From NCBI RefSeq assembly GCF_017948455.1, contig NZ_JAFFSU010000002.1:434001-498000 (forward strand): 64,000 bases of DNA. Reading direction: 5' to 3'. A program made the position numbers and the translations under genes. The stretch comes from Streptomyces sp. GESEQ-4 (GTDB lineage: Bacteria > Actinomycetota > Actinomycetes > Streptomycetales > Streptomycetaceae). Below are positions 42,293 through 50,640 of the stretch, in pieces (within the stretch, counting starts at the first letter, position 1; each line of letters opens with the position of its first letter). The notes beneath the pieces were generated by a model. It did no database searches and was not told where the DNA came from. It saw nothing but the letters and a program-made list of their open reading frames with translations.

Positions 42293-42327
42293 GGCCGCTG
42301 AAGTCCGCATTCCGGCCTCTGGCGTCC
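42293..42327 (+). promoter_or_regulatory. AraC-type operator C, upstream of the AraC gene
   Basis: Half-sites GGCCGCTGAAGTCC (42293) and GGCCTCTGGCGTCC (42314) start 21 bp apart, the same period and word as in blocks A and B. The site lies 69-103 bp upstream of the regulator's start at 42224 and is oriented away from it. Autoregulation is likely. The rest of the 379-bp gap holds the palindrome at 42470 and no gene. Confidence 0.6.
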
Positions 42328-42469
42328 TGCACCCGCCCACGTCACCTACTTTCGCGGCTGAGGTCTTCGCTTCCTTCATCAGGGGCGATGTTGTGCGGGA
42401 CGTCGATATCCGGGGGGCTTCCCGGGGAGCGACGCCCCCTTCGTCCCGTGTAACCACCATGAAAACCGC

Positions 42470-42491
42470 GCGTCGTACCGCGGTACGACGC
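42470..42491. promoter_or_regulatory. 22-bp perfect palindrome upstream of the ABC transporter
   Basis: A perfect 22-bp palindrome centred between 42480 and 42481 (core GTACCGCGGTAC, outer ends GCGTC and GACGC) lies 112 bp before the ABC ATPase start. It may be the binding site of the response regulator encoded at the end of this operon, or of a TetR-type repressor encoded elsewhere. Confidence 0.55.
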
Positions 42492-42603
42492 TCTTCGCCC
42501 GGGTTCGGTCCCCGGTACCACCGGATCGGCGTTGCCCCGCACTTAGCGTTTCGGCGAGGCCACCAGGACCGTCTGTGGTCGCAAGCCGGGAGAGGGAACG
42601 CGA

Positions 42604-43542
42604 ATGATCGAGGCACATCAGCTGACGAAGACGTACGGGGAGAAGACGGCCGTCGACCGGCTGGACTTCGTCGTACAGCCGGGCACCGTGACCGGCTTTC
42701 TCGGTCCCAACGGCGCGGGGAAGTCGACGACCATGCGCATGATCGTCGGCCTGGACGCCCCGACGAGCGGCTCCGTGAAGGTCAATGGGCGCCACTACGC
42801 CCGGCATCGGGCACCACTGCAGGAGGTGGGCGCGCTGCTGGAGGCGAAGTCGATCCACCCGGGCCGTTCGGCGTACCAGCATCTGAACGCGCTCGCGCTG
42901 ACGCACGGGATTCCGCGCCACCGGGTGGACGAGGTCATCGACCTCGCCGGTCTGGCCAGCGTGGCGAAGAAGAGGGCCGGAGCCTTCTCGCTCGGCATGG
43001 GGCAGCGGCTCGGCATCGCGGCAGCGCTGTTGGGCGATCCGCAGACGGTGATGCTGGATGAGCCGGTCAACGGGCTCGATCCCGAGGGCGTGTTGTGGAT
43101 CCGGAACCTTCTGACGGGGCTCGCGGCCGAGGGCCGGACGGTGTTCGTGTCGTCACACCTGATGAGTGAGATGGCACTGGTCGCGGACCACTTGATCATC
43201 GTGGGCCGCGGCCGGCTGCTGGCGGACACCACCGTGCAGGACCTGGTCCGTGAGGCGGGCGGCAACGCGGTGACGGTGGCCGCACAGGACCCGGCTCGGC
43301 TGCGGGAGGTCCTGACGGGGCACGGCGTCGAGATCACCGGGCGGGCGGGCTCCGAGGAACTGCATGTGACCGGCCTGACCGCCCGCGAGATCGGGCTGAA
43401 GGCGGCGGAGCACGGGATCGCACTGTTCGAGCTGAGCGCGCGGACGGTGTCGCTGGAGGAGGCGTTCATGGACCTCACCAGGGATGCCGTGGAGTACCAC
43501 GGTTCCACGACCGGCATCGAGACCCCCGGGAGGGCGGCATGA
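42604..43542 (+). CDS. ABC transporter ATP-binding protein
   Basis: A 312-residue ATPase of the drug/bacitracin-exporter type. Walker A GPNGAGKSTTMRMI, Q-loop region EVGALLEAKS, signature SLGMGQRLGIAAAL, Walker B TVMLDEPVNGLDPEGV and H-loop VFVSSHLMSEM are present. The C-terminal 80 residues form the DUF4162-like tail (VTVAAQDPARLREVL). ATG 42604 follows GAGAGGGAACGCGA. It overlaps the permease gene by four bases. Confidence 0.92.
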   Translation: MIEAHQLTKTYGEKTAVDRLDFVVQPGTVTGFLGPNGAGKSTTMRMIVGLDAPTSGSVKVNGRHYARHRAPLQEVGALLEAKSIHPGRSAYQHLNALALTHGIPRHRVDEVIDLAGLASVAKKRAGAFSLGMGQRLGIAAALLGDPQTVMLDEPVNGLDPEGVLWIRNLLTGLAAEGRTVFVSSHLMSEMALVADHLIIVGRGRLLADTTVQDLVREAGGNAVTVAAQDPARLREVLTGHGVEITGRAGSEELHVTGLTAREIGLKAAEHGIALFELSARTVSLEEAFMDLTRDAVEYHGSTTGIETPGRAA

Positions 43543-44381
43543 GCACGCTGACCGCGACACCGGAGACCCCCGAGAAGGCCCCCGTTCGCCCCGTCTACCG
43601 GGTGACGGCATGGCGCGTACTGCATGCCGAGTGGGCCAAGCTGTGGTCGCTGCGTTCGACGTGGATCACGCTGGGGCTGGCCCTGCTGTTCCTGGTGGCG
43701 GTCGGGGCGATCGCCGCCGTGCAGTACGAGTCCCAGGTCAGCGGCGGCAAGCCGCCAAGCGGGGAGTTGGCGAGCGAGACAGCCGTGAGTCTGGCCCTGT
43801 TCGGTGTGAACTTCGCCAAACTCGCCCTCGGTGTGCTCGGCGTGCTGGTCACGGCAGGTGAGTACTCGACCGGCATGATCCGCTCGACGCTGGCGGCGGT
43901 GCCGCGCCGGCTGCCCGTGCTGTGGTCCAAGGCGGCGATGTTCGGGCTGGTCTCCCTGGTCGTGGGCACGGTCGGCGTGTTCCTCGCCTTCCTCTTCACC
44001 GGCGCGATCGTGTCCGGCACGCCCGCGGCGATGAGCCTCTCGGACGCGGGTGCCGTACGCAGCCTGCTGGGTGCGGGTCTCTACCTCGGCCTGGTCGGAG
44101 TGCTCGGCGCCGCCCTGGGCGCCTTGCTGCGGTCGGTCGCGGGCGGGATCTCGGTCCTGGTCGGCGCGTTGATGATGGTCTCGCTGCTGCTCTCGCTGCT
44201 GCCCAGCTCCTGGCAGGACAACGTCGGCAAGTACCTGCCCGACGCCGCGGGGGAGTCGATCTTCGCCCTGACCCACGAAGCCGGCACCCTGTCGCCGACG
44301 GCCGGGCTGCTGGTCTTCATCGGCTGGACGGCGCTCGCGCTGGCGGGAGCGGCGTACCGGCTCGTGCGCCGGGACGTCTGA
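43539..44381 (+). CDS. ABC transporter permease
   Basis: A 280-residue ABC-2 type permease with six hydrophobic helices. The first begins after HAEWAKLWSLRSTW, the usual cytoplasmic anchor motif of this group, and the second-helix loop contains GEYSTGMIRSTLAAVPRR, also typical. It pairs with the ATPase just upstream to form an exporter, probably for a peptide, lipid or antibiotic. The next gene, a sensor kinase, follows 28 bp later, a layout common for self-sensing resistance exporters. Confidence 0.9.
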   Translation: MSTLTATPETPEKAPVRPVYRVTAWRVLHAEWAKLWSLRSTWITLGLALLFLVAVGAIAAVQYESQVSGGKPPSGELASETAVSLALFGVNFAKLALGVLGVLVTAGEYSTGMIRSTLAAVPRRLPVLWSKAAMFGLVSLVVGTVGVFLAFLFTGAIVSGTPAAMSLSDAGAVRSLLGAGLYLGLVGVLGAALGALLRSVAGGISVLVGALMMVSLLLSLLPSSWQDNVGKYLPDAAGESIFALTHEAGTLSPTAGLLVFIGWTALALAGAAYRLVRRDV

Positions 44382-44409
44382 CGACCCGCACTATGGGCAG
44401 GTGACTTCC

Positions 44410-45690
44410 ATGACCGCCGACGACCTGAGCGGGACGGGCCTGCCGCTCGCCCGCCTGGGCCGTATCGGCCGGCGGCTGCGGCAGGCGGACCGGGCACACC
44501 CGTGGGCGCTCGACGCCGCGGTCGTCGGGCTGGTCTTCCTGCTGTTCTGTCTGCCGGATGTGCTGGACGGCGGTGCCGTGGAAGGCGACGCCCCACGCGA
44601 GATCCACGCCCTGTTCACCGAGGTGCCCGTGGCGGGGATCCTCGCCCTGCAGGCCGGGCTGGTGCTGCCGCTGCTGTGGCGGCGTCGAAGGCCGCTGGTG
44701 GCGTTCGGCGCCGTCGCGGCGGTGTTCGTCCTCCAGTGGTCGCTTCAGGTCGCGCTGCGCGCGGATGTCGCCCTGTTCATCGCCCTGTACAGCCTGGCTC
44801 TGCACGGGCGGCTACGGCACCTGCCGTGGGCCTGCGGGGTCACGGCGGGCGCGATGGTGCTGGTCGCGGTGCGTATATCGGCGGCGATGCCTGTCTCGGA
44901 CGCGCTGTTCTTCCTCCTCGCCACCACGACCGCCGCCGTCGCGCTCGGCCTGATGGTACGGATCCGCCGGGCTCAGCTCGCCGGGCTACGGGAGCGGGCG
45001 GCCCGTCTGGAGATCGAGCGCGACCAGCGAAGCAGGCTGGCGACCGCCACCGAGCGCACGAGAGTGGCCCGGGAGATGCACGACATCGTCGGCCACAACC
45101 TGGCCGTCATGATCACCCTCGCCGACGCCGGCGCGTACGCCACCGACATCGCCCCCGAACGAGGCAAGGAGACCCTGCTGATGATCGGCGACACCGGCCG
45201 CCAGGCACTGAGCGAGCTGCGGCGGGTGCTGGGCGTCCTGCGTGAGGAGACCGACGGCCTCAAGAACGCGCCCGAACTCAGCCCGCAACCCGGCGTCGCG
45301 GATATCGACGCCCTGTGCGCCGGCGTCCGCGCTGCCGGGCTGGAGGTCGTCTACCGCACCAGCGGGGACATGGACGTGCTGGACAGCGGAGTACAGCTGA
45401 CGGTCTACCGCATTGTGCAGGAAGCCCTCACCAACACCCTCAAACATGCTGGTGCCGCCACGCGGGTCGACCTTGCGATCGCCGTGCAGGACACACAGGT
45501 GACCATACGAGTTCAGGACGGCGGCGAGGGTGGCCGGTCCGGGCGGCCGAACGAGGAAGGACATGGTCTGGTGGGCATGCGAGAGCGAGCGGCTCTCTAC
45601 GGCGGGATCGTCAGCGCGGGGCCGGTGCCGGGCGGAGGATGGGGCGTGGAGGCCACGCTCGACCTCACTTCTCGAGGGGGCGCCAGATGA
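44410..45690 (+). CDS. Sensor histidine kinase of the exporter operon
   Basis: A 426-residue NarX/DesK-type kinase. Five or so membrane helices occupy residues 30-185 without an extracytoplasmic domain. The dimerisation helix has the phospho-His in RVAREMHDIVGHNLAVMI, and the HATPase G-box reads GHGLVGMRERAALYGG. ATG 44410 is preferred to the GTG nine bases earlier because AGGTGA precedes it. It overlaps the response regulator by four bases and forms one operon with the ABC exporter, which may be both its target and part of its sensing apparatus. Confidence 0.9.
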   Translation: MTADDLSGTGLPLARLGRIGRRLRQADRAHPWALDAAVVGLVFLLFCLPDVLDGGAVEGDAPREIHALFTEVPVAGILALQAGLVLPLLWRRRRPLVAFGAVAAVFVLQWSLQVALRADVALFIALYSLALHGRLRHLPWACGVTAGAMVLVAVRISAAMPVSDALFFLLATTTAAVALGLMVRIRRAQLAGLRERAARLEIERDQRSRLATATERTRVAREMHDIVGHNLAVMITLADAGAYATDIAPERGKETLLMIGDTGRQALSELRRVLGVLREETDGLKNAPELSPQPGVADIDALCAGVRAAGLEVVYRTSGDMDVLDSGVQLTVYRIVQEALTNTLKHAGAATRVDLAIAVQDTQVTIRVQDGGEGGRSGRPNEEGHGLVGMRERAALYGGIVSAGPVPGGGWGVEATLDLTSRGGAR

Positions 45691-46355
45691 CCACCGTGCT
45701 CATCGTGGACGACCAGCAGCTCCAGCGGTACGGCTTCCGCCTGCTGCTGGAGTCCCTACCAGAAACCGACGTGGTCGGCGAGGCCTCTCACGGAGCCGAA
45801 GCCGTGCGTATGGCCGCCGAACTACGCCCCGATGTCGTCCTCATGGACGTACGCATGCCGGGCATGGACGGCATCGAGGCCACCCGCCGAATCATCGCCT
45901 CCGGTGGTCGCTCCCGCGTCCTCGTCCTGACCACCTTCGACTTGGACGAGTACGTCCACGATGCCCTGCGCGCCGGTGCGAGCGGCTTCCTCCTCAAGGA
46001 CGCCCGCCCCGACGAACTCCTCGCAGGTATCCGCGCGGTCGCCCAGGGCGATGCCGTCATCGCCCCCGCCCTCACCCGCCGCCTCCTGGACGAATATGCC
46101 CACCAACTGCAGCAGCGCACGGCCGATGCCGCCGAGGACCCGCGGTTTGCCTCGCTGACCGACCGCGAGCGAGAGATCCTCGTCGCCATTGGCAAGGGCT
46201 GGACCAACGGGGAGATCGCCGACCGCTTTGTGGTATCCGAGTCCACCGTCAAGACCCACGTCGGCCGGGTCCTGGCCAAGATCGGCGCCCGTGACCGCAT
46301 CCAGGCCGTGATCTTCGCCTACGATCTCGGGCTTGCTCGGCCACATCTCGGCTGA
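45687..46355 (+). CDS. NarL/LuxR-type response regulator of the exporter operon
   Basis: A 222-residue regulator. The receiver domain has VDDQQLQRYG, the phospho-acceptor Asp in VVLMDVRMPGMDG (about residue 54) and Lys in FLLKDARPD. The LuxR HTH is LTDREREILVAIGKGWTNGEI to STVKTHVGRVLAKIG. It is the last gene of the exporter operon. The 22-bp palindrome upstream of the ATPase gene is the best visible candidate for its site. Confidence 0.92.
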   Translation: MTTVLIVDDQQLQRYGFRLLLESLPETDVVGEASHGAEAVRMAAELRPDVVLMDVRMPGMDGIEATRRIIASGGRSRVLVLTTFDLDEYVHDALRAGASGFLLKDARPDELLAGIRAVAQGDAVIAPALTRRLLDEYAHQLQQRTADAAEDPRFASLTDREREILVAIGKGWTNGEIADRFVVSESTVKTHVGRVLAKIGARDRIQAVIFAYDLGLARPHLG

Positions 46356-46405
46356 GTCGACGTGTCGTCCGGGCAGTGGTGATGGATGCGCCCGCAGACC
46401 GATGG

Positions 46406-47056
46406 TCAGGTCGCGAGGGCAGCGACCGCGTCGCCGATGGGGGTGTCGCCGGAGGTGAGCTCGACGATGGTCCGGTTGAGGGCAGGCTCGTGCAGGACGG
46501 CGTCGATGAAGGCCGCCACGTCGTCGCGGTGTACGTCGCCGTACTCGACCGCCGGACCTGCCGTCACCCGGCCGGTGCCGGGGGTGTCGAGGAGCGTGCC
46601 GGGGCGGACGATCAGCCAGTCCAGGCCGGTCCGGGTCAGGTACACGTCCGCGGCCTTCTTGACCTTGATGTAGTGCTCGAAGCCCTCGCTGCGCTCGCCG
46701 TCGCGCAGGGCGTCAGGGAACACCGAGACCAGCACGAACCGACGGACACCGGCACGCTCGGCGGCGTCGGCGGCCTTCTGCAGGCCCTCGCCGTCGATCA
46801 GCGTCGTCTTGTCCCTGCCGGTGCCGTGGGCGCCGGCCGAGAACACCACCGCTTCGTGCCCGCTCAACTTGGCCGCCAGCTCCTCCACGGAGTCCTCGAT
46901 CAGGTCTCCGGTGACCGGTGTGGCGCCGGAGGTCCGGACCGTGTCGGCCTGGAGGGGGGAGCGGTGCATGCCGGTCACCTGGTCGCCGCGGGCGGTGAGC
47001 AGCTGCGCGAGCCTGCGACCGACGCCTCCGGCGGCGCCGATCTGAAACACCTTCAT
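46406..47056 (-). CDS. NAD(P)-binding atypical SDR
   Basis: A 216-residue NAD(P)H-binding protein of the YwnB/HSCARG-like group: KVFQIGAAGGVGRRLAQLL at the N-terminus, VVFSAGAHGTG, RRFVLVSVFPDAL and WLIVRPGTLLDTPGTG. No Tyr-X3-Lys is evident at the usual place (FEHYIKVKKAADVY is the closest). Start 47056 has GGAGAAGAG upstream. It lies 47 bp after the VOC gene on the same strand; both may be cotranscribed and controlled by the divergent GntR protein. A redox sensor or small reductase role is possible. Confidence 0.85.
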   Translation of the reverse strand: MKVFQIGAAGGVGRRLAQLLTARGDQVTGMHRSPLQADTVRTSGATPVTGDLIEDSVEELAAKLSGHEAVVFSAGAHGTGRDKTTLIDGEGLQKAADAAERAGVRRFVLVSVFPDALRDGERSEGFEHYIKVKKAADVYLTRTGLDWLIVRPGTLLDTPGTGRVTAGPAVEYGDVHRDDVAAFIDAVLHEPALNRTIVELTSGDTPIGDAVAALAT

Positions 47057-47103
47057 ACTCTTCTCCACTCTTGCACCATTGGGGTTCGCCAAGGTCGCCG
47101 GTG

Positions 47104-47535
47104 TCAGGCGACGAAGACCTGGGAGTCATCGGCGAACGCCTTGAACTCCAGGGCGTTTCCGGCCGGATCGTGGAGGAACATGGTCCACTGCTCGCCCTTC
47201 TGACCCTCGAAGCGCACATAGGGTTCGATGACGAATTCGGTGCCCGCCGTGCGCAGTCGCTCGGCCAGACCGTGGAACGCGGCAACCGTAAGGATCAGCC
47301 CGAAGTGAGGCACCGGCACGTCGTGGCCGTCGACAGGGTTGTGGATTCGCTGCGGACGCTCGGGCGCGAGGTGGGTGACGAACTGGTGGCCGTACAGGTC
47401 CCAGTCCACCCACGTGTCCGCACTGCGTCCCTGTTTCAGGCCCAGCACCTCGCCGTAGAAGGTGCGCGCGGCGTCGAGGTCGTCGACCGGCATGGCCAGG
47501 TGGAACCGCGGGATGGGGGAGTCGAGAACGGTCAT
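47104..47535 (-). CDS. VOC-family (glyoxalase/dioxygenase fold) protein
   Basis: A 143-residue VOC metalloprotein. Opening [22 protein letters not shown], middle [18 protein letters not shown] and ending [16 protein letters not shown] are typical. Metal ligands His near residue 12, His in VPHFGL and Glu in ALEFK can be placed. Role undefined: glyoxalase, dioxygenase or binding protein. It is divergent from the GntR gene across a 12-bp palindrome. Confidence 0.87.
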   Translation of the reverse strand: MTVLDSPIPRFHLAMPVDDLDAARTFYGEVLGLKQGRSADTWVDWDLYGHQFVTHLAPERPQRIHNPVDGHDVPVPHFGLILTVAAFHGLAERLRTAGTEFVIEPYVRFEGQKGEQWTMFLHDPAGNALEFKAFADDSQVFVA

Positions 47536-47580
47536 TGCTGCCTTCCTGTGGCCGGATGAACTCGGCTGATGGAGTGGCTG

Positions 47581-47592
47581 AATGTTAACATT
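47581..47592. promoter_or_regulatory. Palindrome AATGTTAACATT between VOC and GntR genes
   Basis: A perfect AT-rich 12-bp palindrome, unusual in this GC-rich sequence, 46 bp from the VOC start and 62 bp from the GntR start. It is probably the operator of the GntR protein and overlaps the promoter zone of both genes. Confidence 0.6.
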
Positions 47593-47653
47593 ACGACATC
47601 ATGCTGAGCTTGTACGAGGGCATCAACGAGAGAACTGAGTGGTGAGCGGGGCG

Positions 47654-48322
47654 ATGAGCGAGCCGGGCAAGGTCTCTCCAGCGCGTCGGCGAGGCTTGGC
47701 CGACGAGGTCGCGGACCGGATCCGCGACGCCATCTTCAGCGGCGCGTACGCCCCCGGTGAGCAGCTGCGCGAGGTGGAGCTCTCCGGAGTGATGGACGTC
47801 AGCCGAGGCCCTGTTCGCGAGGCCCTGCGGCTGCTGGAACGGGAGGGCCTGGTGCACTGCGCGTGGCACCGCGGAACCACCGTCACCACGCTCTCGCCCG
47901 AGGACATCGCCGAACTTCACAGCTTGCGCGGTGCGTTGGAGGACCTGGCCGTGCGGCGTGTGCTCGACCTCGCCTCCGCGGACGACCTCGCCTCACTGGA
48001 CCAGATCACCGCCCTGATGGAGCGCGCCGGCGACGAGCATGAGATGGTCCGCCTGGACATCGTCTTCCACGACGCCGTCTTCACCGCCGCCCGCCACCAG
48101 CGACTGGTGGATGCCTGGGAGGGCATACGGTGCCAGGTTCACCTCTTCCTGCTGACCCGGATCGGCCACAGCACCGACGGATACCTGACCCGCATCCCGG
48201 ATGAGCACCGCGAACTCGTCGCGGCCCTGCGCTCCCGCGGCACCGATACCGCAGTCCGCCTCTTCGCCGCGCATCGCCGACACGCCGTCGATGTGATCAC
48301 CGGGGCTCGCGAACCGAGCTGA
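47654..48322 (+). CDS. GntR/FCD-family regulator
   Basis: A 222-residue FadR-type regulator: winged HTH (ADEVADRIRDAIFSGAYAPGEQLREV, VSRGPVREALRLLEREGLV) and a helical FCD ligand domain with conserved metal or ligand residues (ELHSLRGALEDLAVRRV, LDIVFHDAVFTAARH, HRELVAALRSRG). ATG 47654 is chosen; GTG 47639 would add five residues. It probably controls the divergent VOC/NAD-binding pair. The effector is likely a small organic acid by family. Confidence 0.85.
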   Translation: MSEPGKVSPARRRGLADEVADRIRDAIFSGAYAPGEQLREVELSGVMDVSRGPVREALRLLEREGLVHCAWHRGTTVTTLSPEDIAELHSLRGALEDLAVRRVLDLASADDLASLDQITALMERAGDEHEMVRLDIVFHDAVFTAARHQRLVDAWEGIRCQVHLFLLTRIGHSTDGYLTRIPDEHRELVAALRSRGTDTAVRLFAAHRRHAVDVITGAREPS

Positions 48323-48419
48323 CCTTGTCGCTGTTGGACAGACCTCGCGCGACGAGGCCGAGTACCTGAACCCTGCGTGGGGTCAACTGCTCCCCGGCCG
48401 GCGCCGTTCGGGGTGCCAT
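48297..48419 (-). pseudogene. LuxR-type HTH remnant
   Basis: A 40-codon frame reading GEQLTPRRVQVLGLVARGLSNSDKV before running into unrelated sequence. This matches the first two helices of a LuxR HTH (LTPREVEVLRLVARGLSN-like). The recognition helix and the rest of the protein are missing, so it is a relic. Confidence 0.55.
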
Positions 48420-48483
48420 CAGACCTGCTCGACGGATCTCCCCACCCATTCCGGTCCTGGGTAGTTGCACATGCCGTAGCGGC

Positions 48484-48669
48484 ATGTGGTGTCGTCGAGC
48501 GACGTACCCCTCCGCCACGCCTCCCCGCGAGGTCAAGATCGGCGATGCCGCCGCCTCTGCCGGAACCACCCCGCGCGCCATTCGTCACTACCACCAGATC
48601 GGTGAAGATGCCCTATGGCTTCTCCGCGGCCCGAACGCGGTGCATGGAACTCACGGCACGGCTCCTTGA
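48484..48669 (+). pseudogene. MerR-type HTH remnant
   Basis: A 61-codon frame containing VKIGDAAASAGTTPRAIRHYHQIG, which is clearly the N-terminal MerR HTH. It then goes straight into unrelated sequence. A second frame nearby ends ELTARLLDGDLSAGS, perhaps more of the same gene. No full product is possible. Confidence 0.6.
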
Positions 48670-49062
48670 CGGGGACCTCTCCGCAGGTAGCTGATCGCTG
48701 GTGTGGCCGTGCGTGAGATCCCGGATCCGTAACCGGGGATTCGCTGGTACCTAAGGTCGGCCCGCCCCCTGAGGTCAGACGCTGCCCATGGGCTGGGTGA
48801 AGTCTGAACCATTGGCTACCCATCGGTCGACATCGAGGCTGAGCAGCTGTGCCATTGGCGCAGTCAATCTCGCGACAGTTGAGCCAGTGGGCCCGGAGGT
48901 GGTTATCTTTGCCCTATCCATGTACTTGCGGCGCCGCGCAGCGCCGGACGGCGACGAGGCCGGGTCCGGACCGCGGTGCCTTCGTCGTGCCTGCTTGTTG
49001 TCCGCCACCCAGGACGGCCGTGGGCAGGACGCGTACCACCACAAGGGGGGCGGCGCACCGCT
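48670..49062. other. 393-bp gap, no gene recognised
   Basis: This stretch is less GC-rich than its surroundings. A minus-strand frame gives MDRAKITTSGPTGSTVARL and about 30 more residues, with no family that I know. It is probably decayed sequence next to the two HTH relics, plus the promoter of the FUSC gene. Confidence 0.4.
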
Positions 49063-50550
49063 GTGAAAAGGATGTTCGTGGCTCCGGACCCGGGGCGCTT
49101 GAGGCTGCGGAACGCGACCCGCGCTGTCGTCGGTGTCGCCGTCGCCGTCGCCGTTTCCGAACTCTGCGGGCTATCGCTCACCGCATCGATCACCGGAGGG
49201 CTGGCGGCGCTGCTCGCTCTCTTCACGGTCACCGATGCGACCGTCCGTGACCAGCGGATCACCACCGTCCTTCTTCCCGTGGCCGGATTCCCCGTGCTGG
49301 CACTTGCCACCACACTGCACGGCATGACCCCGGCCCGTGACGCCGCGTTCCTGGCCGTCGTCTTCTGTGGGGTCTATGCCCGCCGCTGGGGCCCACGGGG
49401 CCACGCGCTCGGGATCTTCGCGTTCATGAACTTCTTCATCACGCAGTTCCTGCACGCGGTTCCCGCTCAGCTGCCCGAGCTGTACACCGCCGTGGGCCTT
49501 GCCCTCTTCGCGGCCGGCGCCACGCGCTTCGTGCTCTGGCCCATCGAGCGTCACACCCCACCCGCGGCAGCCCCGCCGGCCCTGCCCGGCAGCGGATTGG
49601 CGCGGCCCACCACCCGGCAAGCCTTCCAGGCCACTGCTGCCTCGGCTCTCGCGCTTCTGGTCGGGCAGCTGCTCTCCGAAGAGCGCTGGTACTGGGCCGT
49701 CGGCACTGTCTGGTGGATCTTCGTCAACACAGCTTCTCGCGGCGAAACCCTGGTCCGCGGTTTCCGCCGGCTCTTCGGAACTGTGATCGGTATCGCTGTC
49801 GGCCTGCTGGTCGCCATCCCGCTGCACGGCGCTCCCGCGCCGACGGCCGCCCTGGTCGCGGTCTGTGTCTTCGGCATCTTCTACAGCGCCGCCGTCTCGT
49901 ATTCCTGGATGATGCTGGCGGTGACGGTCATGGTCAGCTTGCTCTACGGCCTGCTGGGCGTGCTGGACCCCAGCCTGCTCGGGCTCCGTCTTGCAGAGAC
50001 CGGTGTGGGCGCGCTGTGTGCCGCGCTGGCCGTGGTCCTCGTCCTGCCGGTCACCACGCACGCCACGAACGATGCCTGGATCCAGCGGGCACTGCACTGC
50101 GTGCACGCGGCCACCGCCGAGGCGACCGCTCGCCTCGCCGGAGACGAAGGCGCCGACCCGACCACCCGGGTGGCCGAACTGGAGCAGCTGCTCGGCCGTG
50201 TACGGCTCTCGGTCGCCCCGCTGGTCCACCCGCTCAACCCGATGCTCGGCCGCAAGCGCCGCGCCCGCCGCGTGCTCGCCCTCCTCGACGACTGCGCCCG
50301 CGAGATCCGCGGCCTGGCCGCCGTCGCCGCCGATCCCGAGGCCTCGCACGACGCACGCCTCGCCGCTGCCTGCTGGCGCGTCGAGGCCGCCGTCGAGGCG
50401 CTCACCGGCGGTGGCGACGTCCCCGAGTCCGCCATCGAGGCCACCGCGACGGAGCCGGCGCTGGCCCACCTGCATGGCGTGGAGCGGGCCCTCGCGGACC
50501 TCGCTAAGCCGCTGCGGGCCCCGTCGCGCTCGCCCCTCGTCGGAACGTGA
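49063..50550 (+). CDS. FUSC-family membrane protein
   Basis: A 495-residue integral membrane protein of the fusaric-acid-resistance/aromatic-acid-exporter family. Two hydrophobic blocks of about five helices each (residues roughly 18-165 and 200-345) are joined by a Pro-rich linker (PPAAAPPALPGSG). A cytoplasmic helical tail of about 145 residues follows. The FUSC landmark RWYWAVGTVWWIFVNTAS then RGETLVRGFRRLFGTVIG is present. The start is uncertain: GTG 49063, ATG 49072 and GTG 49078, the last with AAAAGGA at ideal spacing. Substrate unknown. Confidence 0.85.
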   Translation: MKRMFVAPDPGRLRLRNATRAVVGVAVAVAVSELCGLSLTASITGGLAALLALFTVTDATVRDQRITTVLLPVAGFPVLALATTLHGMTPARDAAFLAVVFCGVYARRWGPRGHALGIFAFMNFFITQFLHAVPAQLPELYTAVGLALFAAGATRFVLWPIERHTPPAAAPPALPGSGLARPTTRQAFQATAASALALLVGQLLSEERWYWAVGTVWWIFVNTASRGETLVRGFRRLFGTVIGIAVGLLVAIPLHGAPAPTAALVAVCVFGIFYSAAVSYSWMMLAVTVMVSLLYGLLGVLDPSLLGLRLAETGVGALCAALAVVLVLPVTTHATNDAWIQRALHCVHAATAEATARLAGDEGADPTTRVAELEQLLGRVRLSVAPLVHPLNPMLGRKRRARRVLALLDDCAREIRGLAAVAADPEASHDARLAAACWRVEAAVEALTGGGDVPESAIEATATEPALAHLHGVERALADLAKPLRAPSRSPLVGT

Positions 50551-50570
50551 ATCCCCTGACGACGCCCGAT

Positions 50571-50586
50571 TTGGTCTAGACCGATT
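50571..50586. promoter_or_regulatory. DasR-like (dre) box
   Basis: TTGGTCTAGACCGATT contains the perfect palindrome GGTCTAGACC (50573-50582). This matches the core of the known Streptomyces DasR site (TGGTCTAGACCA) except for the last base. It lies 54 bp before the beta-propeller gene. DasR represses GlcNAc and chitin genes and responds to glucosamine 6-phosphate. Confidence 0.65.
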
Positions 50587-50640
50587 GTGATCGACTGCTA
50601 GCGTCACCTCCGACAACACAGGCACCGAGAGGGGACAGCG

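Noticed and set aside
48775..49044. A minus-strand small protein upstream of the FUSC gene
   Set aside because: No family resemblance or ribosome site; likely decayed sequence.
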